Positions 17,991 to 26,776 of a stretch of DNA of 64,000 bases are shown one piece after another. Position numbers and translations under genes: made by a program. Each line of letters begins with the position of its first letter. Within the stretch, counting starts at the first letter, position 1. The notes below the pieces were generated by a model that was not told the DNA's origin, did no database searches, and saw only the letters and a list, made by a program, of their open reading frames with translations. Origin of the DNA: a virus; the IMG/VR virus record IMGVR_UViG_3300008259_000014, positions 1 to 64,000 of that record; one strand, written 5' to 3'.

Positions 17991-18811
17991 CAGTCCTCCA
18001 ACCAAGTTACATTTTCTACTGACTTTTCAGTTGCTGCTTCATCACCATCTTCAATCCAAACCTCTTGACAAATACTTTTAAAGTCACAAAATGAACAAAG
18101 AGCTGATGGCTTTTTTATCCATTTATCTTCATTTGTAATTAGATTTGCAGTGTTTTCGATATCCTTAACAAGATCTCTTAATTCTTCTTTAGAAAAATTC
18201 CAAGATATTTTCTTGCAATCGAGCTTTAACATTATATACTCACCTGATAGCGTTTTAGCATCTGGATACATTCTTGTTATTGCTTCTGCATAAACTTTTA
18301 GCTGCTTACTTGTCATATAAGACGCACTTTTAGATGTCTTATAGTCTACGACATTGTAGTGTCCTGGCGCAACCAAATCAATTCTATCTATAAAGCCCCT
18401 AACTTCAGTTCCTCCTATAAAAAAAGAATAAGGAACCTCTACACCAATTACATTTGGAAATCCATTAGCCTTTATATTATTTAAATAATTTTGCATTATT
18501 TTTCTTAAAAAAGGAATGCCTGGAACATCTCCCTCTGGAGACCAAGTATACCCCTCCAAGATATCTAGATCGAACTCTTTTAAACCTTCCTTGTAACACT
18601 CTTTCATTATCGAAGCAGACTCTGCCATAGTAAATGGCGAGTCGATATACTTCTTATGAAATAGCTCTAGAATTCTGTGTCCACAGGATCCAAACTCTGT
18701 ATGAATCCATTTCTTTTTGTCTATTTTTGGTTTTACAATATATGTATAATGATATTTTTTTGGACACTTTTTATAAGTATCCATAGATGATACAGATAGT
18801 TTCAATGACAT
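17990..18811 (-). CDS. Cas4/RecB-like PD-(D/E)XK nuclease with an iron-sulfur cluster
   Basis: This 273-residue protein has the RecB-nuclease pattern: an N-terminal SSMDTYKKCPKKYHYTYI (QxxxxxxxCP-like opening), then GFIDRID and VVDYKTSK at about residues 138-160, giving the catalytic Asp, acidic and Lys residues. Cys 16 together with CSFCDFKSIC near residue 236 gives the four Cys typical of the 4Fe-4S cluster of Cas4 and AddB nucleases. No cas1 or CRISPR array is present, so a role in DNA end processing with the SbcCD and recombination genes is more likely than CRISPR adaptation. Its stop overlaps the sigma factor start. Confidence 0.88.
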   Translation of the reverse strand: MSLKLSVSSMDTYKKCPKKYHYTYIVKPKIDKKKWIHTEFGSCGHRILELFHKKYIDSPFTMAESASIMKECYKEGLKEFDLDILEGYTWSPEGDVPGIPFLRKIMQNYLNNIKANGFPNVIGVEVPYSFFIGGTEVRGFIDRIDLVAPGHYNVVDYKTSKSASYMTSKQLKVYAEAITRMYPDAKTLSGEYIMLKLDCKKISWNFSKEELRDLVKDIENTANLITNEDKWIKKPSALCSFCDFKSICQEVWIEDGDEAATEKSVENVTWLED

Positions 18812-18819
18812 TTTTTTCC

Positions 18820-19713
18820 TTAGTATATCTTTGACATATGCCTATCTTCAACCCATCTAAAAACAAATCTATTTTTATCCTGATTAAAGTTTATTATTAA
18901 TTGTTTCTTGTCAACTTTTTGCTTTGATATAATCCATCTTGAATCTTTTGATTCATAATAATAAGATATATAATATCCAGTGCTTGGATCATATATTGCC
19001 CTAACTAAATTACCAGTAATTACAGCTTCAGAGCTTTTTCTGCCTTCTGCATAACCCCTGGAGGTTGGGTCAAAAGTATTCATTGGTCTATTTATAATCT
19101 TAACTATTTGATTGTCAAACTTTTCTTGAGTTGTTCCATCTATTTCTATAAATTTAGCCTTTGGATCAAAAAAAACATTTTGATCATTTGGAGAAGAAGA
19201 ATTCATTGCACTTGTATTGGCACCTCTTAAAGCAAAGTTGACAAAATCTCTAGATGTCTTTCCGTCTAAATAAGAGTCGGTTGCTATTCCTAGGTAATTC
19301 TGCCTAGATGCCATAACATCTAGCTCCTCCAATACTATTGCAGACCCCTGTGTTGCATCGCCATTCTCGTCAAATCCAAGAGTAAATACTGGATCTACTC
19401 CTGGTGGAAGAATCTTTATACCTTCACTTCCAACTAGGTATGGGCCATTTATATTCTTAAACCCAGAAGACTTAAATTCCTCTACATAAACATCAGAATA
19501 TAATGTTTCTGAGATTGCTTTTATTGAAATCTTAAATGTTGTAAGATTGTTTGGAAGATAAATCTTTGACCCTGCCAATAAAGAGTTTTCATCTGGAGTT
19601 GTACCATCTAGTGTATAGTAAACACTAGATGGTACATCTGTTGATATTGACAAATACTCTGGAATACCAAGGACTAATTCTATTGAGCTTTTTTCTATTG
19701 TTAATGTAATCAT
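18820..19713 (-). CDS. Probable virion protein with a chitobiase C-terminal-like domain
   Basis: Residues 1-75 look like a small beta domain with SVYYTLDGTTPDENS, the signature of the chitobiase/beta-hexosaminidase C-terminal fold often found in phage structural proteins. The rest is rich in Ser, Asp, Asn and Tyr with predicted strands and no enzyme motif. The 297-residue length and beta character fit a tail or decoration protein. A perfect 14-base inverted repeat lies within the coding region at 19601-19635, covering the signature. The gene sits between SbcC and the Cas4-like nuclease. Confidence 0.6.
   Translation of the reverse strand: MITLTIEKSSIELVLGIPEYLSISTDVPSSVYYTLDGTTPDENSLLAGSKIYLPNNLTTFKISIKAISETLYSDVYVEEFKSSGFKNINGPYLVGSEGIKILPPGVDPVFTLGFDENGDATQGSAIVLEELDVMASRQNYLGIATDSYLDGKTSRDFVNFALRGANTSAMNSSSPNDQNVFFDPKAKFIEIDGTTQEKFDNQIVKIINRPMNTFDPTSRGYAEGRKSSEAVITGNLVRAIYDPSTGYYISYYYESKDSRWIISKQKVDKKQLIINFNQDKNRFVFRWVEDRHMSKIY
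19601..19635. repeat. Perfect inverted repeat inside a coding region
   Basis: Bases 19601-19614 and 19622-19635 are a perfect 14-base inverted repeat with a seven-base loop. It lies about 80 to 115 bases inside the putative virion gene, so its mRNA would fold into a strong hairpin near the 5' end. It could slow translation, mark an RNase III site or be a leftover of a mobile element end. Confidence 0.6.
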
Positions 19714-19735
19714 AAAATATATTTAAATATTAGCA

Positions 19736-21844
19736 TTATCTTGCCACAAAGGTAACCTCGCTTTCTCCATTTATTTTAGTTACATTTATAATATTATCAA
19801 ATTTTTCTTTTAAGCTTTCATCGTGTGTAATAATTAATATCTTGTATCTATCTTCTAGTGACTTTATAACATTTAAGAAAAGAGTTTCAACACCGTATCT
19901 GTCAAGAGGAGAGTTAACCTCGTCTAGCAGTAGGAACTCAAGTGAAGATCCTCCGTATTTTGATGACATTTCACTCATTGCAATTCTTAGTGAAAGAGAT
20001 ATTCTAAATTGCTCTCCACCACTTAATGACTTAAAATTGCATATTCCGCCATCCTTTCTTACTTTTAGATCAAGAGTCTCTACAACTGACACGCCATCAG
20101 ATCCTGCCCTTTGAGTCTCAAGGACTATTGCTGCTGGCTCATTGCAAATATGGTTCAATATGTTATTTGAAGTTTTTTCTAAATCTTGGATTACACTTTC
20201 CAATAGCAATGTTTGAATACCAGTCTTGCTAAGTAATTTTGTTAGCTTTTCAAATACTGATATTTTTTGCAACTTTTGATCAAGCTTTTCTTTATTTTCC
20301 TTTAATGATATCATTTTTGCATCCAAGACAGATTCTCTTTCTTGCAACCTTCCTGCTAGCTTGTCTTTTTCTGATATTTTTTGATTTATATTTTTCAAAT
20401 CATTTTCCAGGTCAACAATCTTTTTTCTTAAGCTTTGAAAATCATCATTCTTTATAGAGTCTAAAAGCTTCGTCTTTTCCTCAATCTTTTCCTTTATTTT
20501 TAAAATATCGCCAGTTAGATTATCTACCTCTGCCAGATCAGAATTATATTTACCTTCTGCAACCTCAAGCTTATACTGTGCCATCTCTTTGGAATGTAAT
20601 AGCTTTTCCTGTAATCTATTCTTTTCTATCTTTTTATTTAGAGAATCAATCTGTGAATTTAAGGAATCTGCCTCTATTTTTTCATCTTGCAACTCCTTCT
20701 TTAATTTTTCAAGCTCTTCATCGCTCGACCCAACCAAATGTTTGTGCGCATCACCCGCTATATCCTGATGGCATGTTGGGCATATCCCAAGTTTAAATTT
20801 ATCTTTTTGTTCGGTTATTTTCTCTATATCTTTCTTAAGAGAAATAAATTTTGATTTATGATAAGTTAACCTTGCATTAAGCTCTGGAAGACTATTACTA
20901 TCAACAACTTCTAAATCTCCAGTTATCTTTTCTGCTATTTTTGTCAACTGCGACCTAGCCTCTTCCAAGTCTGCGGTTGACAACTTTTTACTTTCTGTCT
21001 TGGACTTTAACTTTGCTGTATTAGATTTTCCAAGCTCTTTTAAAGAAGATATTTCTGCAGTTAATCTATCATAAGCGGCAGTATCAAGCGATTGCTTTAT
21101 TGAATCATAAGTTGATCTAGAGGTTGACAATGACTCATCTAGAGATATCTTTTTTGCTTCAAGAATTTCAAGCTCTTTGGCGGTAGACTCAGAATCTGCT
21201 TTTACCTGAGCAATAGACTGAGAAACTGAATCATACTCCTGCATCAAAGCTTGCAGTATCTTTACTTCACTTGCTAACTCTTTTGCCTTTGCTTTTGAAG
21301 CCTTCTCATATCCGTCCCATCTCGATAGATCTATTATTGACTTTAATATCTCTTTCTTCTTTGAAGCTTCTGATTCTGCAAATTCTGAAATATCATTTTG
21401 TCTGAAATAGGTTGAATTTATAAAAGTTCTATAATCTAACTTGATTATATCCTCTATTCTTTGATTTGTCTCTCCTGATGTAGATCCGGATATATCTTTC
21501 CAGTCGCCAAAAGAATCTATTGTTTTTAGCTCAATTGTAGTAGTGCTGTTTGCGGCAAATCTTGTTCTTGTTACTTTATATGTCTTTCCATCATGAAGGA
21601 ATTCCAAAGCAACCTTGCATGATAGCTCTCCCCACTTAATTACATCATCCATCATAGCCACTCTGGACTTGTTAAATAAAGCCCAAACTATTGCTTCAAA
21701 TATTGCACTTTTTCCTGCGCCATTTGACTTTCTATAGTCACCTTCTGAATTTCCAATTAATAATGCAGAGTTGAAATCCGTAAAATCAACTTCTGTGTTT
21801 TTATGTGAGAAAAAATTCTCCATCACCAATCTTGCTGGAAGCAT
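19736..21844 (-). CDS. sbcC: SbcC/Rad50-like recombination ATPase (gp46 type)
   Basis: A 702-residue SMC-type ATPase. The N-terminal lobe has a Walker A ending in KSNGAGKSAIFEAI at about residues 40-53. Long coiled coils flank a zinc hook CPTC near residue 358. The C-terminal lobe has the signature LSGGEQFRISLSLRIAM and Walker B FLLLDEVNSPLD near residue 641. With SbcD it forms the end-processing nuclease complex, T4 gp46/gp47, needed for recombination-dependent replication and host DNA breakdown. The SbcD gene lies 10 bases upstream. Length is shorter than E. coli SbcC (about 1050) but normal for the phage version. Confidence 0.95.
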   Translation of the reverse strand: MLPARLVMENFFSHKNTEVDFTDFNSALLIGNSEGDYRKSNGAGKSAIFEAIVWALFNKSRVAMMDDVIKWGELSCKVALEFLHDGKTYKVTRTRFAANSTTTIELKTIDSFGDWKDISGSTSGETNQRIEDIIKLDYRTFINSTYFRQNDISEFAESEASKKKEILKSIIDLSRWDGYEKASKAKAKELASEVKILQALMQEYDSVSQSIAQVKADSESTAKELEILEAKKISLDESLSTSRSTYDSIKQSLDTAAYDRLTAEISSLKELGKSNTAKLKSKTESKKLSTADLEEARSQLTKIAEKITGDLEVVDSNSLPELNARLTYHKSKFISLKKDIEKITEQKDKFKLGICPTCHQDIAGDAHKHLVGSSDEELEKLKKELQDEKIEADSLNSQIDSLNKKIEKNRLQEKLLHSKEMAQYKLEVAEGKYNSDLAEVDNLTGDILKIKEKIEEKTKLLDSIKNDDFQSLRKKIVDLENDLKNINQKISEKDKLAGRLQERESVLDAKMISLKENKEKLDQKLQKISVFEKLTKLLSKTGIQTLLLESVIQDLEKTSNNILNHICNEPAAIVLETQRAGSDGVSVVETLDLKVRKDGGICNFKSLSGGEQFRISLSLRIAMSEMSSKYGGSSLEFLLLDEVNSPLDRYGVETLFLNVIKSLEDRYKILIITHDESLKEKFDNIINVTKINGESEVTFVAR

Positions 21845-21854
21845 GTATTCTCCT

Positions 21855-23018
21855 TTAGCTAATTATATCTTTTGCTTCTTTTAGAATTTCTTCTTTAAAG
21901 ACTTTGTCCAACTCTTGCGATTCTAAGAATGCTTTGAATATAGAAATGTCATCAGAGTGATTTAAAACACTTTCATTTTTAACTACTCTTTTAATTATTG
22001 GCTCTATAATAATCTTTGATACATAAAAAGATCCAAGCTCGTAAAGTTTAGATTGAATGACATTTCTTTCAATAGCTGGTACAAACTTCTCTTCTACAAG
22101 AATTTTTAACCTAACCACTTTATTATTTAAATCAAATGATTCAATCTCTGAGTTTAAGGCGGAAACTATATTGCTAAAGTCAAAGCCAGATAAATCAACC
22201 ACTTTGTCAGCAAGATCTCTTATAGGAAGCTTTATTGTTTTCAGGTCTTTGTTTTTAAAGTTGTAATCAAACAAAAACTTATCTATATTCATATCTCCAA
22301 AATTTGTTCTCTCCATAGAGCCTGTATATATTGCAGTTACAGATTCATTTTTTAGCTTTCTAGAGTTATGAAGATGTCCCATCATTGCAATATCGCATCC
22401 CTCAAATGATGCAGGATCTATCATAACCTCTGATCCACCATAGTCCTGATATGAACCTTCGTAAAAGAAGTTATGACCAACTGCAATGATCGGATCTTTA
22501 TTTTGCAAATATTTTATGTTTGCTTTTATCTGATTATCTAATGCAATTGATTGCTCTTTATTATTCTTTCCTGCAAACATCCTTCTATCTCTATATGGAA
22601 TTAGAAACAGGTTTGCTGATTCGCCTGATGATGCCGTAAAATGTATCATCTTTGGATCAATAAGAACTTTTACGTTTGCAAGCTCTGCGCAAGAAAGGGA
22701 TAGTATAGAGCTTGTATAGCCGTTGCTTGTCTTTTTATAGTCATGGTTACCCATGATGATAAAGGAGGCTACGTTTGCATTTGAGAGCCTTTTAAAAGCC
22801 GCATCTGCTATAGCCATATGCTCAAGCGTTGGATTTCTAACCTCGAACAAATCTCCTGTCTGGATAAATAAATCTGCCCTTGTATCAATTGCATAATCTA
22901 CAATCCAATTTAGAGTTTTGGCATAATCATCAACCCTTGTGTTTCCACCGTTTTTATTTGGGCCTCCCAAACCAAACACAGCTCCAATGTGTACATCTCC
23001 GCAAATAACGGCCCTCAT
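21855..23018 (-). CDS. sbcD: SbcD/Mre11-like nuclease (gp47 type)
   Basis: The 387-residue product is a metallophosphoesterase with the full set of motifs: ICGDVHIG at residues 4-11, QTGDLFEVRN, IMGNHDYKK, VGHNFFYEG and MMGHLHNSRK. These bind two metal ions at the nuclease centre of the Mre11/Rad50 complex. The C-terminal part, less conserved, would contact SbcC. Its ATG overlaps the stop of the primase zinc-finger gene by 4 bases and the partner ATPase follows after 10 bases, so the three are one operon. Confidence 0.95.
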   Translation of the reverse strand: MRAVICGDVHIGAVFGLGGPNKNGGNTRVDDYAKTLNWIVDYAIDTRADLFIQTGDLFEVRNPTLEHMAIADAAFKRLSNANVASFIIMGNHDYKKTSNGYTSSILSLSCAELANVKVLIDPKMIHFTASSGESANLFLIPYRDRRMFAGKNNKEQSIALDNQIKANIKYLQNKDPIIAVGHNFFYEGSYQDYGGSEVMIDPASFEGCDIAMMGHLHNSRKLKNESVTAIYTGSMERTNFGDMNIDKFLFDYNFKNKDLKTIKLPIRDLADKVVDLSGFDFSNIVSALNSEIESFDLNNKVVRLKILVEEKFVPAIERNVIQSKLYELGSFYVSKIIIEPIIKRVVKNESVLNHSDDISIFKAFLESQELDKVFKEEILKEAKDIIS

Positions 23019-23563
23019 AGATCAACTCCTTTTAGCATAGCATATTCTCTTATTTTATCTAGAATCTTTAAAGCACCACTAACATCATATTGATCTAGTG
23101 AGTCTATTTTCTGATCAACGGCCTTTGAAAGATTATCTATCCACTCTTCTTCATCTTTTAAGTTATTATACAGATATCTGAAAGCTTGAGATATTTCCAT
23201 TAATATGGAAAAGTTACTTGTCTTTATATCAAACTCTTGAGTATCTGGCTTTATAGCCGGATCAATCATATTAGATAGATCAATCATCGCCTTTGAAAAA
23301 TCTACTGAATTTATAAGCATATAAAAATCAATAGGATTATTGCTGGCGCCACAACCAAAGCAGTAAAAATTATTATTTACAGAATCTATAAATAAAGATT
23401 TTGTTCTTTCCTTTCCTCCGTTATGAGTGGAGAACGGGCATTTGCACCTGTGTGTGAAATTTCCAGAAAGCGACTGCTCTACTGATATTGAATAAGATTC
23501 GCAAAGATCAAGTATTCTCACTAGTTTTAAAATTTGATTTTTAGAATACCTTCTTTTTTCCAT
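23015..23563 (-). CDS. Stand-alone DnaG-type primase zinc-finger protein
   Basis: The product is 182 residues. Residues 30-85 match the CHC2 zinc-binding domain that opens bacterial DnaG primases: CKCPFSTHNGGKERTKSLFI, then NNNFYCFGCGASNNPIDFY. The rest is helical and there is no catalytic Toprim domain (no EGxxD or DxD pattern). Such a fragment could supply template recognition for a primase encoded elsewhere or by the host, or be a relic of one. It is cotranscribed with sbcD and sbcC. The start at 23563 follows an AGGGAG-type site. Confidence 0.75.
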   Translation of the reverse strand: MEKRRYSKNQILKLVRILDLCESYSISVEQSLSGNFTHRCKCPFSTHNGGKERTKSLFIDSVNNNFYCFGCGASNNPIDFYMLINSVDFSKAMIDLSNMIDPAIKPDTQEFDIKTSNFSILMEISQAFRYLYNNLKDEEEWIDNLSKAVDQKIDSLDQYDVSGALKILDKIREYAMLKGVDL

Positions 23564-23658
23564 TGGACTCCCTTTATATTACAATCTGAACAATTTATTA
23601 GGGAAGTTGCTTTTATTAAGAATATTGGCGCAAAACCTTGCCGCCCAATAGCAAAATA

Positions 23659-23678
23659 GCCACCTGGTTTTGGGTGGC
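23659..23678 (-). terminator. Weak terminator-like hairpin
   Basis: GCCACC and GGTGGC pair around an eight-base loop. On the minus strand it is followed only by TATTTTGC, so termination would be partial; the T8 run lies on the other side, better suited to the plus strand where no gene ends. It lies in the 140-base gap between the 118-residue gene and the primase zinc-finger gene. Confidence 0.4.
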
Positions 23679-23703
23679 AACATTTTTTTTAGTAATTAGA
23701 ATA

Positions 23704-24060
23704 TTATGTTTTTTGCTTCTTAAGCCTTTCTATTTCTCTTTTCAAGTTTAAAATATCAACTTCAAGCTTTACATTATCATCCTTTACTTTCAATATAGAT
23801 CTCAGGCAAAGAACTATAAGGCCAAATATTCCCTCGCCTGGATTGTTTGTATCCAGCTCGTCAGCAGCAACTAAAAGTCTATTTAGTGTAGATACAACAT
23901 TATTTTGATAAGAGGTTGTTTGATTATCAGGATGCGTCTTGTCAACCAATAAAGTTTTAAAATCATTTATTGCAGACTCTGCTTTCTTTTTTATTGCTCC
24001 CTTTTTCATATCAAGATAATTAGATCCTGGATTTCTTATTTCTTCCGACACTTTCAACAT
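23704..24060 (-). CDS. Hypothetical helical protein, 118 residues
   Basis: I do not recognise this gene. It is helical, with a C-terminal coiled coil (EVDILNLKREIERLKKQ). The start is uncertain: AAAGGAGG abuts the ATG at 24060 with no spacing, so the in-frame GTG at 24051, nine bases from that site, may be the real start. The gene overlaps the previous one by about 40 bases. It lies between the tail-fibre-like region and the SbcCD operon. A hairpin follows its stop. Confidence 0.6.
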   Translation of the reverse strand: MLKVSEEIRNPGSNYLDMKKGAIKKKAESAINDFKTLLVDKTHPDNQTTSYQNNVVSTLNRLLVAADELDTNNPGEGIFGLIVLCLRSILKVKDDNVKLEVDILNLKREIERLKKQKT

Positions 24061-24370
24061 CCTCCTTTAATACCATCATTAGATAAACTCCACAGTTTTT
24101 ATGCATCTTTAAAAAAGATTGTATACCTGGAAGCTTATTATCATCTAAAACTTTAAAATTTTTAAACAAAAGATTTATTATATTTCCAACTACTTGTGTT
24201 TCAGTGCAAGGGCCGTCTATTAGCTTTGCAGTATTTTCTATAAAGTTTATAGCTTTTTTATTATCATAAATTTTCTCTATATCAATTATTGGGTTTGCTA
24301 CAGAATTACACTGAATCATATCGCATTCATCATAATAGCCATTGCATCCTAATATTAAATAAGCCTTCAT
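24020..24370 (-). CDS. Hypothetical protein, 116 residues
   Basis: Not recognised. The N-terminal half has five Cys in the first 55 residues (GCNGYYDECDMIQC, later GPCTE), and the rest is helical with a basic end. The Cys spacing does not fit a known zinc motif that I can name. It begins 14 bases after the tail-fibre-like gene and overlaps the next gene at its C-terminus. A phage accessory or structural role is possible from context only. Confidence 0.55.
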   Translation of the reverse strand: MKAYLILGCNGYYDECDMIQCNSVANPIIDIEKIYDNKKAINFIENTAKLIDGPCTETQVVGNIINLLFKNFKVLDDNKLPGIQSFLKMHKNCGVYLMMVLKEDVESVGRNKKSRI

Positions 24371-24384
24371 TGAAGCTCCAAATA

Positions 24385-25821
24385 TTAATTAGCAAAGTTT
24401 GGAAGAGACCCGCCCATTAAAACTGACCATATTATAACGTTTGATTCATTATACATTGATATAATTTCAGCCCATTCACCAGCCTCTATATGTAGAGTTG
24501 TACTTGAAAGCAATCCATTTGCATGAGTTTCTATTCCTCCGGCCCAATGTATATCTAAGTGTCCAATACCATGATTTGCTACAGATATAACTCTTCCAAG
24601 CTCTAGAGCTGGGTTTTCCAGCTCAAAGGTAAATCTAGTTCCCTGATCTAACGGAGAGTATCTGTAATATCTATAATTTAATGATGCATCATTTACAGTC
24701 TGAGTTACTGTAGAAGCCATTGTTCTAACTCCTCCACAAAATAACTTTGATTCATATCTTGTATATGATCTTAGATTTATAATGCTAGAGTCAGATTGTG
24801 ATCCTATATTTATAGTTGACTTAGCTAGGCCAGCTTTGTTAGAAGTTGCAATATTTACAACTTGTTCAGCAGTATTAGAGTTTCCTATATTTATATTTGA
24901 ATTTTGATTAAAAATATTTGCAGCAATATCTGTTAACGACCTTATATCACCAATGTCTATCCTTAGATATCCAATAGTTACCATAACGTTTCCACTGTCA
25001 TCTATTGTTACAGAAGAGTCCTTTATAATCTTTCCTGTATCACCACTGTATCTTGCTATTGCATTTGGGGTGGCAGATGCTGGACCAACAACATCTCCTA
25101 AGTTCTGAGTTATAGTAACCCACTCTAATCCAGAACCACTAATATTATTTGCTTTTAAAAACTTTCCATTTGCTCCAGCAGGAAGAACAGCGAAATCTGT
25201 TCCGTCAAAAGTCAGCAAGTCGCCCTTTGTAGTAAATGGCACTAAGTCATCCAAGGTTGGCATGGCAGGAATTGTTACATCTAATCTTATCTCGTCATCA
25301 ACTACAGAGACACCTATATCATTTAGTCCAATGATTTTTACTATTTGATTTTCTAATGATAAATCATTTTGAAGCGTAAGCTCTGCTATACCGGGATCTC
25401 CTTGTATAGCTGAAAGTGTGTACTCTGTATCTCTTGATGTTATCCTAACTGAGTTATCAATAACACTTCCAAGAAATGAAATATTATCTCCAGCAACAAG
25501 ATTTATTATGCTTGATGCATTATCTGCATTTATTGTTAAATCTCCATCCGCAGCGCCCGTTCCATACTCTGAAAGCTCGATACTTGAATATATGCCGCCA
25601 TCTATATTTGTTATAGCCAACATCCCTTCAACATCTGTTGATAGATCTATCTTTTGCGCATGTCCGTCCAATCTTTGCCCGTCATGCTTATGACCATAGG
25701 CTGGATTTCCAAGTACTGTTAATCCATTTTGTGCATAGTAAAATGTATTCATAAAACTGCCTGTTAAGACAGTCCCATTGTCTGTAAAGTAAGTTAGCTT
25801 ATTGCTATTATTAGAGGCCAC
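24385..25821 (-). CDS. Tail-fibre-like structural protein
   Basis: The 478-residue product is Gly-, Asn-, Ser- and Thr-rich with repeated short strands, the pattern of phage fibre shafts. Phrases such as NAIARYSGDTGKIIKDSSV followed by TIDDSGNVMV, and INIGNSNTAEQVVNIATSN, are typical of phage tail-fibre and appendage proteins. An N-terminal HKHDGQRLDGHAQKI stretch resembles the HxH segments that bind metal in some trimeric fibres. The C-terminal 100 residues may form the tip. No chaperone domain is visible. It follows the HU gene by 9 bases on the same strand. Confidence 0.75.
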   Translation of the reverse strand: MASNNSNKLTYFTDNGTVLTGSFMNTFYYAQNGLTVLGNPAYGHKHDGQRLDGHAQKIDLSTDVEGMLAITNIDGGIYSSIELSEYGTGAADGDLTINADNASSIINLVAGDNISFLGSVIDNSVRITSRDTEYTLSAIQGDPGIAELTLQNDLSLENQIVKIIGLNDIGVSVVDDEIRLDVTIPAMPTLDDLVPFTTKGDLLTFDGTDFAVLPAGANGKFLKANNISGSGLEWVTITQNLGDVVGPASATPNAIARYSGDTGKIIKDSSVTIDDSGNVMVTIGYLRIDIGDIRSLTDIAANIFNQNSNINIGNSNTAEQVVNIATSNKAGLAKSTINIGSQSDSSIINLRSYTRYESKLFCGGVRTMASTVTQTVNDASLNYRYYRYSPLDQGTRFTFELENPALELGRVISVANHGIGHLDIHWAGGIETHANGLLSSTTLHIEAGEWAEIISMYNESNVIIWSVLMGGSLPNFAN

Positions 25822-25830
25822 AAGAAACTC

Positions 25831-26109
25831 CTATTTTTTTAACTTATTTTTTATCTTATCACTTGGCTTGAATTTAAGTGATTTGTATGGCACCAATAGC
25901 ATTGGCTCTGATGTTTTTGGATTTCTAACTGGCCTTTCCTTGTGGTCATAGAGAAAAAATTTTCCAAAACCAACTATAGAAACTTCTTCATCGTTTAACA
26001 GAGACTCTTCAATATATTCAAAGATCTCTTCAACAATTTTGATACTTTCTTTTGCTGTAACAAGATTTTTCTCAGAAATTTTTCTTGCTATATCTTTTTT
26101 ATTGATCAT
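25831..26109 (-). CDS. HU/IHF-type DNA-bending protein
   Basis: The 92-residue product matches the HU family: two N-terminal helices (MINKKDIARKISEKN to about residue 40), then VSIVGFGKFFLYDHKERPVR and NPKTSEPMLLVPYKSLKFKPS, which is the beta arm and the conserved RNP-x-T-G-like turn region. HU-type proteins bend and compact DNA. The start at 26109 is preferred because AGGA lies seven bases upstream; a GTG seven codons earlier lies inside a CG-rich tract. That tract of alternating purines and pyrimidines directly precedes the ribosome binding site. Confidence 0.9.
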   Translation of the reverse strand: MINKKDIARKISEKNLVTAKESIKIVEEIFEYIEESLLNDEEVSIVGFGKFFLYDHKERPVRNPKTSEPMLLVPYKSLKFKPSDKIKNKLKK

Positions 26110-26119
26110 ATGCAAATCC

Positions 26120-26154
26120 TGTGCGCACACGCGCGCGTGCGTGCGCGTGTGTAT
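26120..26154. repeat. Alternating purine-pyrimidine tract before the HU gene
   Basis: Thirty-five bases alternate strictly between pyrimidine and purine, mostly CG and TG steps, in an otherwise AT-rich genome. Arms at 26126-26134 and 26143-26151 can also pair as a hairpin with an eight-base loop. CG/TG alternation is the classic Z-DNA-forming sequence. It abuts the HU ribosome binding site, so it could affect transcription or translation of HU (inference). Confidence 0.75.
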
Positions 26155-26169
26155 TTTTTATATACATGA

Positions 26170-26385
26170 CTAAGAAGAAGCAGATGCTTTTTTCTTTTTC
26201 ATATCTTTGATAGCATCATCTAATTGCTTTGGATTAGAGATAAAGCTATCAACAAGGTTGTCTACCTCATCAGTATCCATATCTTGTAGGCTAGAATCGC
26301 ATATTTCATAAAGTTCTTCTAACTTTAACTTTATATTATTTCTAAGATTTTCTTGCGACTTATTAGTTGGTTTGTAGTCAGACAT
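26170..26385 (-). CDS. Hypothetical protein, 71 residues
   Basis: A small acidic helical protein with a lysine-rich tail (DMKKKKASASS). Not recognised. The ATG overlaps the stop region of the HNH gene by 8 bases, so it is probably translated together with it. The gap to HU holds the alternating CG/TG tract. No motif suggests a function. Confidence 0.5.
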   Translation of the reverse strand: MSDYKPTNKSQENLRNNIKLKLEELYEICDSSLQDMDTDEVDNLVDSFISNPKQLDDAIKDMKKKKASASS

Positions 26386-26773
26386 TAAAATTCTCTTCTT
26401 TATCTCTAGATTTATTAACTATACTCTTGCATATATCTATCATATTTGATTTTGACATATCCAATTTAAAGCTATTTATGCAATAAGCACACCATACTAC
26501 ATTCCCCTTAATATATCCTAGCTCTGAGTCCAGCCTATCCAAAGTCATTTTAAAATTATCGTGAAGATTTTTTTCAGATTTCTTGACGATATTAATGGGA
26601 AGTCCTGAGTAATAACATTTGCCAGATTGCTCTTTATACAGCTTTTTAATATAATCTAAATCAATTTCAAATTTCAAACCTTTTTTGGTTGATCTTTTTT
26701 TTGCATTGTTTAATGCTTTATTAAACATTAGATTTGGATTATCATTACACCTTGCATTCCAGCTTTTACTCAT
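26378..26773 (-). CDS. HNH endonuclease
   Basis: The 131-residue protein has the phage HNH pattern: EQSGKCYYSGLPI at about residues 49-61, then MTLDRLDSELGYIKGNVVWC and an Asn in CINSFKLDMS. In this family an Asp replaces the first His of the classical motif and the LDR/N/K residues bind the metal. Free-standing HNH genes in phages are often homing endonucleases; others help in DNA packaging. No intron-like break is visible in the flanking genes. It lies between the KH gene and the 71-residue gene. Confidence 0.75.
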   Translation of the reverse strand: MSKSWNARCNDNPNLMFNKALNNAKKRSTKKGLKFEIDLDYIKKLYKEQSGKCYYSGLPINIVKKSEKNLHDNFKMTLDRLDSELGYIKGNVVWCAYCINSFKLDMSKSNMIDICKSIVNKSRDKEENFNV

Positions 26774-26776
26774 TGC

